Source: Leisingera daeponensis DSM 23529 (GTDB lineage: Bacteria; Pseudomonadota; Alphaproteobacteria; Rhodobacterales; Rhodobacteraceae). From it: DNA of 64,000 nucleotides. Below are positions 10,332 through 18,388 of this stretch, piece by piece (the stretch's first letter is position 1; each line of letters begins with the position of its first letter). The position numbers and the translations under genes are program-made. Under the pieces are notes generated by a model. That model made no database searches, was not told where the DNA came from, and was given only the letters and a program-made list of their open reading frames with translations. The stretch lies in NCBI RefSeq assembly GCF_000473145.1, contig NZ_KI421500.1:186225-250224 (forward strand), written 5' to 3'.

Positions 10332-10474
10332 GCCGCCGGATTAGGGCGCGATGGCCGCGATTGCAATCAAAAGCGCATTTTGCCTGCGGGTTTTCAGCAC
10401 ATTGGCGCCATCAGGGTTGATTGCTGCCCCTTGGCCTGTAGAGATTGGCGGACCGGAAAAAAACAGGAACGACA

Positions 10475-11119
10475 ATGAACCAGAGCCGCAGCAACCAGAA
10501 AGACGCCTATGCGCTGATCCTCGAAGCGATCGACTCAGGGGTCTACAAACCGGGCGACCGGCTGGTGGAGAGCGACCTGGCCGAGCGCTTTGGCGTTTCG
10601 CGCACTCCGATCCGAGAGGCGCTGCAGCGGCTGGAGACGCAATCGCTGCTGGAGCGTGACGGGCGGTCGCTGATCGTGGCCTCGCTGGACCACAACCAGA
10701 TGGCGGAGCTTTATGTGGTGCGGCGCGAGCTGGAAGGGCTGGCGGCGCGGCTGGCGGCGCGCCATGCCACCGAGGAAGAGATCCGTGTCCTGCAGGAGAT
10801 GGTCGAGGCGGATGACCAGCTTGTCGGTGATCCGGCGGCGCTGTCCAAGGCCAACCGCCGGTTTCATGAGCAGATCCATCTGGCCTCGCACAACCGGTAT
10901 CTGGTGCAGCAGCTGGACCTGGTGCATCGGACCATGGCGCTGATGGCGACCACCTCGCTGGCAGCGGAAGGGCGCAGCGAGATAGCCCAGTGCGAGCATA
11001 AGGGGATCGTCGATGCGATCAGCCGCCGCGACGAGGATGCCGCGGGCCAGGCGCTGAAGGATCACATCTCCATTGCCTTCATGACCCGTTTAAAACAGGA
11101 CGCCAAGGGGCGGAGCTGA
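10475..11119 (+). CDS. GntR-family regulator, FadR/FCD type
   Basis: DNA-binding regulator of 214 residues. The winged helix is at about residues 8-72 (GVYKPGDRLVESDLAERFGVSRTPIREAL), followed by an all-helical FCD domain whose metal/ligand histidines lie in NRRFHEQIHLASHN and DHISIAF. The ATG at 10475 follows AGGAA. The 3' end runs 41 bp into the 3' end of the opposing glycosyltransferase gene. The effector is unknown. Confidence 0.9.
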   Translation: MNQSRSNQKDAYALILEAIDSGVYKPGDRLVESDLAERFGVSRTPIREALQRLETQSLLERDGRSLIVASLDHNQMAELYVVRRELEGLAARLAARHATEEEIRVLQEMVEADDQLVGDPAALSKANRRFHEQIHLASHNRYLVQQLDLVHRTMALMATTSLAAEGRSEIAQCEHKGIVDAISRRDEDAAGQALKDHISIAFMTRLKQDAKGRS

Positions 11120-13031
11120 ACCGTCCGAGCCGGGATTTGCGGCGCGGTTTGGCACCGGGTTTGGCGTTGGGTTTGACGCCGTGGGCGGTCTTGTCCCAGA
11201 AGAAGGGGCGGGCCACCAGCTCATAAGCCGCCTTGGCAGCGGCGAGGGCGCCCATCGGGAAATACAGGACCATCACGGGCGCCCAGGCCGCCAGCCAGGG
11301 GCGGCCCATGTCCCGGGCAGCGGTGATGCAGATAAGCACGCCCAGCAGTTCGAAAAACACCAGCGCAGCCGCCGCCAGCGGCAGCAGCAGCGGCGGCGCC
11401 ACGCTTTGGCTGGGATGCGGCAGGCCCAGGGCAATCAGCCAGAACGACCACAAAAGCGGCGCAAACAGGAATTGCCCCAGGGTGCCCAGAAAGAACGCCT
11501 GAAACCCCAGGAAGCGTTTCCAGCCGAGATCGCCCAGCAGCCGCAGCGGCTGGCGCATGTGCACCAGGTAGGTGAGCATGAACCCCTTCAGCCAGCGCGA
11601 GCGCTGCTTGACCCAGGGCCAGGGGCGGCAGTTGGCCTCCTCATAGGTGGTGCTGGGCAGCATTTCGGTGCGGTAGCCGGCGCGGTAGAGGCGGACGCCC
11701 AGGTCGGCGTCCTCAGTCACGTTGTGGGCGTCCCAGCCGCCCAGCTCTTCCAGCACATGGCGGCGGACAAACATGGTGGTGCCGCCCAGCGGCATCACCA
11801 GACCAAGCCGGGACATACCCTGCAGGACGATGCGGAACCAGCTGCCGTATTCGAGCGTGAAGCAGCGCGAGATCCAGTTGGTGCGCGGGTTGTAATAGTC
11901 GAGAACTCCCTGGACGCAGGCGGTCTTGCTGTCCGCACGGGCAAAGGCTTGCGCCACCTTGGCCAGCTGGTCCGCCTCCGGCGCGTCTTCGGCGTCCCAG
12001 ACGCCGATGATGGCGCCGCGGCAAAAGTTCAGCGCGTAGTTCATCGCCCGCGGCTTGGTGGTCAGCCCGCCGAAGGCCGGGACCTCCACTACCCGGATCC
12101 AGGGCGGCAGTCGGGTGTTTTCCAGCGCGGCACGGGTGACGCTGTCCTGTTCCTCCAGCACCAGGATCACGTCGGTCAACGCCCGGGGATAGCTGAGCTT
12201 GCGGATGCGCGTCAGCAGGGCGCGGCTGATCTCGGCCTCCTTGTAGAGCGGGACCATGACCGAAATGACTGGCAGGTCCGGCCCCTGCTGCGGGCGCGGG
12301 GCAGGCAGCAGAGGCGGGGTGGCGGGGCGCCTGCAGCGGGCGTGGGCGGACCAATAGGCCGCCAGCCCGCAGGCCTTCAGCGCCGTGAAGAGCAGCACCG
12401 ACGCAAGCGCCAGCAGGCTGAAGACGGTAAACAGCGCCGCCGGTGCAGTGCAGCACAGGTACAGGGCGGGCAGGGCGCAGGCGGCTGCCACGGCGCGGCC
12501 CCGGGCAGGCTGCAGGGTGCGGCAGCTGAGCTGCGGCACCACGCTGCTGCTGGCCTCGCGCACCAGGGCGGGGCTGAAATGGCTGGTGAGCAGGGCGGTG
12601 ATCTGCGCCTCGCCCGCCAGCACCGGCGTGATGCTCCCGAAGCTGTCCTGCAACTCGTGCTGCAGCGCCTCGAACCGGTCCGGGTGAGCAATGGCAACGG
12701 TGACGGTCTTGCCCAACTGCAGCCAGGGCAGGGCGCAATGGCGCAGCCAGAATTGGGCGGGTTTGCGGGCCAGCAGCCGGGTGTTGGCAATCTGGCCGGC
12801 CAGATCGGCGCGGGGCATCCGGTACTGCCGCGCCAGCGTTTCCTGAACCTGCTCCTCGCTGGCCAGCCCTTCGGCCACCAGCACCCGTCCCAGCGCTGCC
12901 TTCTGGTGCTGGCGCAGCACCAGCGCGCGCATCATGCCGGCGCCATCCAGCGGCTGCTGCGGGCCCGGGAAAGGCTGCTCCGCAGGCTGCGGCAGCCAGA
13001 CCTGCCGCAGCGGTTGTGACACATAACCCAT
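11079..13031 (-). CDS. MshEN-domain / family-2 glycosyltransferase fusion, multi-spanning
   Basis: A 650-residue inner-membrane processive-type glycosyltransferase. Residues ~40-160 resemble an MshEN/GspE N-terminal domain (ALGRVLVAEGLASEEQVQETLARQY), a fold known to bind cyclic di-GMP in MshE. Two membrane helices (~180-215) precede the GT2 domain: VMVPLYKEAEI, WDAEDAPE as the DxD region, TEDADLGVRLYRAGY as the acid/base region and KQRSRWLKG as the Q-x-x-R-W motif. More membrane helices and a basic tail follow. The polymer is unknown, but QxxRW proteins of the BcsA type make beta-linked exopolysaccharides. Control by c-di-GMP is inferred from the domain alone. The tail overlaps the GntR gene by 41 bp. 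Confidence 0.85.
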   Translation of the reverse strand: MGYVSQPLRQVWLPQPAEQPFPGPQQPLDGAGMMRALVLRQHQKAALGRVLVAEGLASEEQVQETLARQYRMPRADLAGQIANTRLLARKPAQFWLRHCALPWLQLGKTVTVAIAHPDRFEALQHELQDSFGSITPVLAGEAQITALLTSHFSPALVREASSSVVPQLSCRTLQPARGRAVAAACALPALYLCCTAPAALFTVFSLLALASVLLFTALKACGLAAYWSAHARCRRPATPPLLPAPRPQQGPDLPVISVMVPLYKEAEISRALLTRIRKLSYPRALTDVILVLEEQDSVTRAALENTRLPPWIRVVEVPAFGGLTTKPRAMNYALNFCRGAIIGVWDAEDAPEADQLAKVAQAFARADSKTACVQGVLDYYNPRTNWISRCFTLEYGSWFRIVLQGMSRLGLVMPLGGTTMFVRRHVLEELGGWDAHNVTEDADLGVRLYRAGYRTEMLPSTTYEEANCRPWPWVKQRSRWLKGFMLTYLVHMRQPLRLLGDLGWKRFLGFQAFFLGTLGQFLFAPLLWSFWLIALGLPHPSQSVAPPLLLPLAAAALVFFELLGVLICITAARDMGRPWLAAWAPVMVLYFPMGALAAAKAAYELVARPFFWDKTAHGVKPNAKPGAKPRRKSRLGRFSSAPWRPVLNGS

Positions 13032-13103
13032 CGCCTGCCCGCACCAGTAAACCCGTCAGGCCCTCAGGCTGGCGGCGGCGGCTTAAAAAACGGTAAACGC
13101 GGC

Positions 13104-13134
13104 GTTAACCATGCCGGCCGGCGGCATGGTTAAC
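13104..13134 (-). terminator. Strong hairpin after carA
   Basis: A perfect 13-bp inverted repeat (GTTAACCATGCCG with its complement, 5-base loop) lies 8 bp past the carA stop. On the minus strand the T-run is only found 13-19 bp after the stem (CGTTTTTT); on the plus strand the stem is followed at once by AGCTTTTTT. It may end carA transcription or work in both directions. Confidence 0.6.
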
Positions 13135-13141
13135 AGCTTTT

Positions 13142-14302
13142 TTACGCAGATTTGCGCTCGGCCATCGCTTCGGCAAAGCGTTCGAACAGGTAGTAGCTGT
13201 CCTGCGGGCCGGGGCTGGCTTCGGGGTGGTGCTGCACCGAATACACCGGGCGGCCGGATACCCGGATGCCGCAGTTGGAGCCGTCAAACAGCGACACATG
13301 GGTTTCTTCCACGCCTTCGGGCAGGGTCTGCGCGTCCACCGCAAAGCCATGGTTCATCGAGGTGATCTCGACCTTGCCGGTGGAATGCTCCTTGACCGGA
13401 TGGTTGGCGCCGTGGTGGCCGTGGTTCATCTTGACGGTTTTTGCCCCCAGTGCCAGCGCCAGCATCTGGTGGCCCAGACAGATACCGAAGACCGGCAGGT
13501 CCGCTTTCAGCACGTCCTGGATCATCGGCACCGCGTATTCGCCAGTGGCGGCCGGGTCTCCCGGGCCGTTGGACAGGAACACGCCGTCGGGGTTGTGGGC
13601 CAGCACCTCTTCCGCGGTGGCGGTGGCGGGCAGCACGGTCACGTCGCAGCCGGCGCTGGCGAGGCAGCGCAGAATGTTGCGCTTGGCACCGTAGTCGATG
13701 GCGACAACCTTGTGCTGAGGGTTTTCCTGGCGGGCGTAGCCGTCAGGCCAGGCCCAGCGCATCTCGTCCCAGCGGTAGCTTTGGGCGCAGGTCACGTCTT
13801 TGGCCAAGTCCAGACCCACCAGGCCGGACCAGCCGCGCGCCTTGGCGACCAGCGCCTCGACGTCGAAGTTGCCCTCAGGGTCATGCGCCAGCGCCACATG
13901 CGGCGCGCCCTGCTGGCGGATCGCGCGGGTCAGGCGGCGGGTGTCGACGCCGCCGATGGCGATACGGCCGGTGCGGGTGAGCCAGTCCTTCAGCTCCTCG
14001 GTGGCGCGCCAGTTGGAGGCCAGCGTGGGGTCCCATTTCACCACCATGCCGGCGGCAACCGGATCGGCGGTCTCGTCATCCTCCGGGGTCACGCCGGTGT
14101 TGCCGATGTGGGGGAAGGTGAAGGTGACGATCTGACCCGCATAGGAGGGGTCGGTCATGATCTCCTGATAGCCGGTCATCGCGGTGTTGAAGCAGAGCTC
14201 GGCCACGGTTTCGCCGGTGGCGCCGAAGCCGGTGCCGTAAAAGACGGTGCCATCAGCGAGCGCCAGGCATGCGGTGGGCTTGGACGGGGCAGAAGCGGCC
14301 AT
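13142..14302 (-). CDS. carA: Carbamoyl-phosphate synthase small subunit
   Basis: Glutaminase subunit that supplies ammonia to CarB for arginine and pyrimidine synthesis. The C-terminal class-I amidotransferase domain has FGICLGHQMLALALGAKT with the nucleophile Cys near residue 270, and HHPEASPGPQDS with the catalytic His and downstream acid. The N-terminal domain begins CLALADGTVFYGTGFGA. Three in-frame ATGs exist at 14332, 14317 and 14302; the last is chosen because a GGAG site lies upstream and the product (386 residues) matches the usual CarA start. carB is not in the window. Confidence 0.95.
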   Translation of the reverse strand: MAASAPSKPTACLALADGTVFYGTGFGATGETVAELCFNTAMTGYQEIMTDPSYAGQIVTFTFPHIGNTGVTPEDDETADPVAAGMVVKWDPTLASNWRATEELKDWLTRTGRIAIGGVDTRRLTRAIRQQGAPHVALAHDPEGNFDVEALVAKARGWSGLVGLDLAKDVTCAQSYRWDEMRWAWPDGYARQENPQHKVVAIDYGAKRNILRCLASAGCDVTVLPATATAEEVLAHNPDGVFLSNGPGDPAATGEYAVPMIQDVLKADLPVFGICLGHQMLALALGAKTVKMNHGHHGANHPVKEHSTGKVEITSMNHGFAVDAQTLPEGVEETHVSLFDGSNCGIRVSGRPVYSVQHHPEASPGPQDSYYLFERFAEAMAERKSA

Positions 14303-14484
14303 TGCGCGAGTCTCCATGCGGGTTAAATTCATGGGCTTGTAAGGGGGGCGCGGCAGCGGGTCAACCCGGCAAGGGGCGGGCAGGCTGACGCGGGGTCCGG
14401 AATGGAAAATTTACTGTAAACTTGCACAGCGGCGGCAGAATGGATAACCATCGGTGTCCGGCAACCATGGGGATGCTTTTGAAT

Positions 14485-14958
14485 ATGGATACGCGCACGC
14501 GGGTCAATCAGGCCCTGAAGCAGGCGATGAAAGACAAGGCCGCCGACCGGCTGGCCACGCTGCGGCTGATCAATGCGGCCATCAAGGACCGCGAGATTGC
14601 GGCCCGCGCCGATGGCGAGGAAAGCAGCATCGGCGATGAGGAAATTCTGGCCATCCTGGGCAAGATGACCAAGCAGCGCAAGGAAAGCGCCCGCGCCTAC
14701 GAGGAAGGCGGGCGGCTGGATCTGGCGGAACGGGAACTGGGCGAGATCGCCGTCATCGAGGAATTCCTGCCGCAGCAGCTAAGCGAAGAGGAAGCCGCGG
14801 ATGCGGTGAAGGCCGCGGTGGCTGAAACCGGCGCCGAATCGATTCGCGACATGGGCAAGGTGATGGCCGCGCTGAAGGCGAAATACACCGGCCAGATGGA
14901 TTTCGGCAAAGCCGGCCCGATGGTCAAGGACCGGCTCTGCAGCAAGGGCGGCTGCTGA
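14485..14958 (+). CDS. GatB/YqeY domain protein
   Basis: A 157-residue YqeY-family protein, whose helical domain is related to the tRNA-binding tail of GatB; the cellular role is not settled. The typical opening MDTRTRVNQALKQAMKDKA and the block LRLINAAIKDREI, then KMTKQRKESARAYEEGGR, are visible. The ATG at 14485 matches the family start; upstream in-frame ATGs at 14422, 14440, 14467 and 14473 are less likely. It is divergent from carA and followed by a repeat and a terminator. Confidence 0.9.
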   Translation: MDTRTRVNQALKQAMKDKAADRLATLRLINAAIKDREIAARADGEESSIGDEEILAILGKMTKQRKESARAYEEGGRLDLAERELGEIAVIEEFLPQQLSEEEAADAVKAAVAETGAESIRDMGKVMAALKAKYTGQMDFGKAGPMVKDRLCSKGGC

Positions 14959-14980
14959 CCGGGCGGGCGCGCTGGCGCGC

Positions 14981-15002
14981 GCTGCCTCCGGCGGGAGTAT
15001 TT
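14981..15002 (+). repeat. Intergenic 22-bp repeat, copy 2
   Basis: Identical over 22 bases to the inverted copy at 7949-7970, followed by the related tail GGGAAAGATAAAG. It sits 22 bp after the yqeY stop and 20 bp before that gene's terminator. Confidence 0.75.
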
Positions 15003-15022
15003 CGGGAAAGATAAAGAGAGCT

Positions 15023-15048
15023 GGCCCGCATCGCGGGCCCTTTCTTTT
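15023..15048 (+). terminator. Rho-independent terminator of yqeY
   Basis: Perfect 7-bp GGCCCGC / GCGGGCC stem with an ATC loop, followed by CTTTCTTTT. Confidence 0.85.
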
Positions 15049-15053
15049 GCGGC

Positions 15054-15536
15054 TCAGCGGGTGAAGGCGGATTTGAGGTCGCCGTAAAGCGCGACCCGCT
15101 CCTCCTCTGACAGGAAGGCGCCTATCTCCACCTCGCGGCCGCAGCCGTGCAGGGTGACATAATGCGGCACCGGGCCGTCGCGGTCGTGCATCTCGACCCG
15201 CGCCCAATGGCGGTTGCAGTGCCAGCTTTGCCGTCTGCCGTCCGGGTTGATCCGCTCCAGATGCGCGTCCTGCGGGCCGATGGTCAGCACCTCCAGGATC
15301 TGGTGGTCGCGGCGGCTGCGGTCCAGCGCCCATTTCATGCCGAACAGTGCAAGCATCAGAAACGGCAGCAGCCCCCATAGAAGGACAGAGCCCAGCACCG
15401 GGATCAGCGGCACGCAGATCAGCGCGGCGGTGAGGGCGAGGAACCGGGCATAGCCCTGCGGCGGCAGCGACTGATGCGGCCAGAGGTGCAGCTCGCGTTC
15501 GGCACCGGTTTGCGGTCGGGTCCAGTTGTAAGGCAT
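15054..15536 (-). CDS. DUF2244 integral membrane protein
   Basis: A 160-residue protein of the DUF2244 family, common in alphaproteobacteria and often near cytochrome oxidase genes. Two membrane helices fill residues ~32-68 (from FLALTAALICVPLIPVLGS to LLPFLMLALFG); a basic segment (DRSRRDHQ) and a soluble C-terminal domain with RINPDGRRQSWHCNRHWARVE follow. The ATG at 15536 begins MPYNWTRPQTG; the longer frame to 15608 has no better support. It lies downstream of ctaD, which is on the same strand but separated by a terminator. Function unknown. Confidence 0.8.
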   Translation of the reverse strand: MPYNWTRPQTGAERELHLWPHQSLPPQGYARFLALTAALICVPLIPVLGSVLLWGLLPFLMLALFGMKWALDRSRRDHQILEVLTIGPQDAHLERINPDGRRQSWHCNRHWARVEMHDRDGPVPHYVTLHGCGREVEIGAFLSEEERVALYGDLKSAFTR

Positions 15537-15630
15537 CGGGCAGTGTCTACTGTGAGGTGAGCTTCTTTTCTTAATGATGTGGCGGAAAGTCCGGATTTCC
15601 AACGCCATGATACCGTGGGCGGGTGTCAGG

Positions 15631-15666
15631 AAAAAGGCCCCGGAGCGGATGCTCCGGGGCCTTTTC
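15631..15666 (-). terminator. Bidirectional terminator after ctaD
   Basis: A perfect 12-bp stem, AGGCCCCGGAGC with its complement and a 4-base loop, is flanked by A-run and T-run on both sides. It follows the ctaD stop by about 23 bp. Confidence 0.92.
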
Positions 15667-15688
15667 TGATGTCAGTGCTTCACGCCGC

Positions 15689-17362
15689 TTAGTGCGAGTG
15701 CGAGCGGTCCCAGTCTTCCTGCTTGGGCAGGATTTCAAAGGTGTGCTCCGGCGGCGGGGAGGGCAGGGTCCACTCCAGCGTGTCCGCGTATTCGTTCCAG
15801 TAGTTGTTCTGGGTGACGCGGGCGCCGCGCAGCAGCGAATAGATCACCACGCCGAAGAACAGCAGGAACGATGCAAAGGACAGGAACGCACCGTAGGAGG
15901 AGATCTTGTTCCAGTAGGCAAAGCCCTCCGGATAGTCGATGTACCGGCGCGGCATACCCTGACGGCCCAGGAAGTGCTGCGGGAAGAAGGTCAGGTTGGC
16001 GCCGATGAAGAACATCCAGAAGTGGATCTGGGCGCCCAGCTCGTTGTACTGGCGGCCGGTCATCTTGCCGAAGTAGAAGTAGACGCCTGCGAAGATCGCG
16101 AACACCGCACCCAGCGACATCACGTAGTGGAAGTGCGCAACCACATAGTAGGTGTCGTGATAGGCGCGGTCGACAGCCGCCTGCGACAGCACCACGCCGG
16201 TCACACCGCCGACGGTGAACAGGAACAGGAAGCCAAAGGCGAACATCATCGGCGCCTTGAACTCGATGGAGCCGCCCCACATGGTGGCGATCCAGGAGAA
16301 CACCTTAACGCCCGTGGGCACCGCGATCACCATGGTGGCCAGCATGAAGTAGGCCTGCTGGTTCAGCGACATGCCGACGGTGTACATGTGGTGCGCCCAC
16401 ACGACAAAGCCGAGGACGCCAATGGCGATGATCGCCCAGACCATCGGCAGGTAGCCGAAGACCGGCTTGCGGGCGAAAGTGGCGATGACGTGGGAGATGA
16501 TGCCGAAGCCCGGCAGGATCACGATGTACACTTCCGGGTGGCCGAAGAACCACAGGATGTGCTGGTACAGGATCGGGTCGCCGCCGCCTGCCGCGTCAAA
16601 GAACGTGAAGCCGAAGTTGCGGTCCATCAGCAGCATGGTGATGGCGCCTGCCAGAACCGGCAGGGACAGCAGGATCAGCCAGGCGGTGACGAAGATCGAC
16701 CAGCTGAACAGCGGCACCTTGAACAGGGTCATGCCCGGGGCGCGCATGTTCAGGAAGGTGGTGATCATGTTGATCGCACCCAGGATCGACGACGCGCCCG
16801 AGACGTGAACCGCAAAGATTGCCAGGTCCATCGAGTAGCCGCCCTCGTTCACCGACAGCGGCGGGTACAGAACCCAGCCCACGCCGGAGCCCAGCTGGTC
16901 ATTGCCGCCCGGGGAGACAACCGAGAGAACCGCCAGAGAGGTGCCTGCGACATACATCCAGAAGCTGAGGTTGTTCATGCGCGGGAACGCCATGTCCGGC
17001 GCGCCGATCTGCAGCGGCATGAAATAGTTGCCGAACCCGCCGAACAGCGCCGGGATCACCACGAAGAACATCATCAGGATGCCGTGCGCGGTGATCATCA
17101 CGTTCCAGAGATGGCCGTTCGGGGTGCATTCCGCGGAGGCGTCGGCAAACATGCGCGCACCCTCCAGGCACATGTACTGAACGCCGGGGTCCATCAGCTC
17201 CAGCCGCATGTAGACGGTGAAGATGACGGAGATGAGACCTGCGATCGCCGAAACGATCAGGTAAAGAATGCCGATATCCTTATGGTTCGTGCTCATGAAC
17301 CAGCGGGTGAAAAAGCTCCGCTCGTCCTCGTGGCCGTGACCATGAATGGCTGCGTCTGCCAT
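15689..17362 (-). CDS. ctaD: aa3-type cytochrome c oxidase subunit I
   Basis: Catalytic subunit of the proton-pumping terminal oxidase in the inner membrane, holding heme a, heme a3 and CuB. At 557 residues with about twelve helices it is full length. Key sites: HGILMMFF (heme a His), [17 protein letters not shown] (CuB His cross-linked to Tyr), [10 protein letters not shown] (CuB His pair) and [10 protein letters not shown] (heme a3 and heme a His). The C-terminal tail ends in HSH. It stands alone between a terminator and a 200-bp upstream region that contains an FNR-type box at 17470-17483. Subunits II and III are not in the window. Confidence 0.97.
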   Translation of the reverse strand: MADAAIHGHGHEDERSFFTRWFMSTNHKDIGILYLIVSAIAGLISVIFTVYMRLELMDPGVQYMCLEGARMFADASAECTPNGHLWNVMITAHGILMMFFVVIPALFGGFGNYFMPLQIGAPDMAFPRMNNLSFWMYVAGTSLAVLSVVSPGGNDQLGSGVGWVLYPPLSVNEGGYSMDLAIFAVHVSGASSILGAINMITTFLNMRAPGMTLFKVPLFSWSIFVTAWLILLSLPVLAGAITMLLMDRNFGFTFFDAAGGGDPILYQHILWFFGHPEVYIVILPGFGIISHVIATFARKPVFGYLPMVWAIIAIGVLGFVVWAHHMYTVGMSLNQQAYFMLATMVIAVPTGVKVFSWIATMWGGSIEFKAPMMFAFGFLFLFTVGGVTGVVLSQAAVDRAYHDTYYVVAHFHYVMSLGAVFAIFAGVYFYFGKMTGRQYNELGAQIHFWMFFIGANLTFFPQHFLGRQGMPRRYIDYPEGFAYWNKISSYGAFLSFASFLLFFGVVIYSLLRGARVTQNNYWNEYADTLEWTLPSPPPEHTFEILPKQEDWDRSHSH

Positions 17363-17469
17363 TTAGGTGCCTCCTGCTGCATAACGAAAGGCCCCCGGAG
17401 ACGGACTCCGGGCGGCCTGGATTCCTTCGGAGTATTAGAATGGCCCGCCGTGGCCTTCAATGGCGGAGT

Positions 17470-17483
17470 TTGATCTGGATCAA
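17470..17483. promoter_or_regulatory. FNR/FnrL-type binding site between ctaD and the HIT gene
   Basis: The sequence TTGATCTGGATCAA matches the FNR consensus TTGAT-N4-ATCAA at every fixed position. It lies 108 bp upstream of the ctaD start and 113 bp upstream of the HIT gene start. FnrL of Rhodobacteraceae recognises this consensus. Which gene responds, and with what sign, is inference; repression of the low-affinity aa3 oxidase at low oxygen would fit. Confidence 0.7.
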
Positions 17484-17595
17484 GATTTATTGCCGCAGGG
17501 CCTTGAAACCGAAGGCTGTGTTCCGGACCGGCGGCGCTTGACCTGGCGTTCGGGCGCGCGCACAACCGGGAAAAGCCATTATGGAGGACAGGCGC

Positions 17596-18021
17596 ATGCC
17601 CGCATATGATCCCGACAACATCTTTGCCAAGCTCCTGCGAGGCGAAATCCCTTCAACTCGCGTCTATGAAGATGACGAGACGCTGGCCTTCATGGATATC
17701 ATGCCGCGGGCGGACGGGCATCTGCTGGTGATTCCGAAAACCCCCTGCCGCAACCTGCTGGATGCCAGCCCGGAGCAGATGGCAGCGGTGATGCAGACGG
17801 TGCAGAAGCTGTCCCATGCGGTGATCAAGGGGCTGGACGCAGATGGCGTCACCGTGCAGCAGTTCAACGAGGCGGCCGGCGGGCAGGAGGTCTTTCACCT
17901 GCATATGCATGTGCTGCCGCGCAAGGAGGGCGACCGGCTGCGCCCGCCCGGGCAGATGGGCGACATGGACCAAATTCAGGCCCTGGCGGAAAAGATCCGC
18001 GCGGCCCTTGGCCGGGACTGA
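17596..18021 (+). CDS. HIT-family hydrolase (Hint-like)
   Basis: Histidine-triad nucleotide hydrolase of 141 residues acting on AMP-linked substrates such as AMP-lysine or adenosine phosphoramidates. The triad is HLHMHVL near residue 95, and the domain opens with IFAKLLRGEIPSTRVYEDD. The ATG at 17596 follows GGAGG; an earlier in-frame ATG at 17581 overlaps that ribosome site. It is divergent from ctaD and shares its regulatory space. Confidence 0.92.
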   Translation: MPAYDPDNIFAKLLRGEIPSTRVYEDDETLAFMDIMPRADGHLLVIPKTPCRNLLDASPEQMAAVMQTVQKLSHAVIKGLDADGVTVQQFNEAAGGQEVFHLHMHVLPRKEGDRLRPPGQMGDMDQIQALAEKIRAALGRD

Positions 18022-18049
18022 CGGCTGCCGCCCGCGCAGCGCCATGGGG

Positions 18050-18074
18050 ACGCCGCCGGGTCAGGCGGCGTTTT
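18050..18074 (+). terminator. Terminator of the HIT gene
   Basis: An 8-bp perfect stem ACGCCGCC / GGCGGCGT with loop GGGTCA ends in TTTTC, 28 bp after the stop. Confidence 0.75.
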
Positions 18075-18388
18075 CACTGTGAATTATTGGTGAAATCTTC
18101 CGCGGCAGCGGGCATTTGAATTAAATGTTGAATTTCAGTTGAATTTGATCATACCTGTTTCTCAAATTGGTTGTAAGTCAGAGAGGGCGCACGCGCCCAA
18201 GCGTATAGGGCCCCTGGAATTGGGGTGGTCCGGCACCAATTGGCTGCTCTGTCAGGGGCGCAAATGCCGGGTTTTCATTTATGACAGGCTGAATGCCTGA
18301 ACCGTGCGGGCCGTTGCGCCCGCACGCTGTCCTATGCTTGCGGCGCGCGCGGTCTCTTTGGCCCGGATAGCAGTATTGGAGGGGCGCC
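18075..18388. other. Long AT-richer leader before the gene at 18389
   Basis: No ORF is supported here. The stretch holds three TTGAATT heptamers starting at 18116, 18128 and 18139, so about one helical turn apart, in unusually AT-rich DNA for this genome. A 9-bp hairpin (CGTGCGGGC / GCCCGCACG) lies at 18302-18325. The first is likely regulatory for the downstream gene; the second could act in its leader RNA. Both roles are inference. Confidence 0.5.

Noticed and set aside
8640..10478. 612-codon plus-strand frame over the hydroxylase, small membrane and HAD genes
   Set aside because: Shadow that runs across three minus-strand genes with clear motifs.
11181..13019. 612-codon plus-strand frame opposite the GT2 gene
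   Set aside because: Low-complexity Gln/Arg/Gly shadow without start context; the minus strand holds the recognised domains.
15623..17473. 616-codon plus-strand frame opposite ctaD
   Set aside because: Antisense shadow; ctaD has all heme and copper ligands on the other strand.
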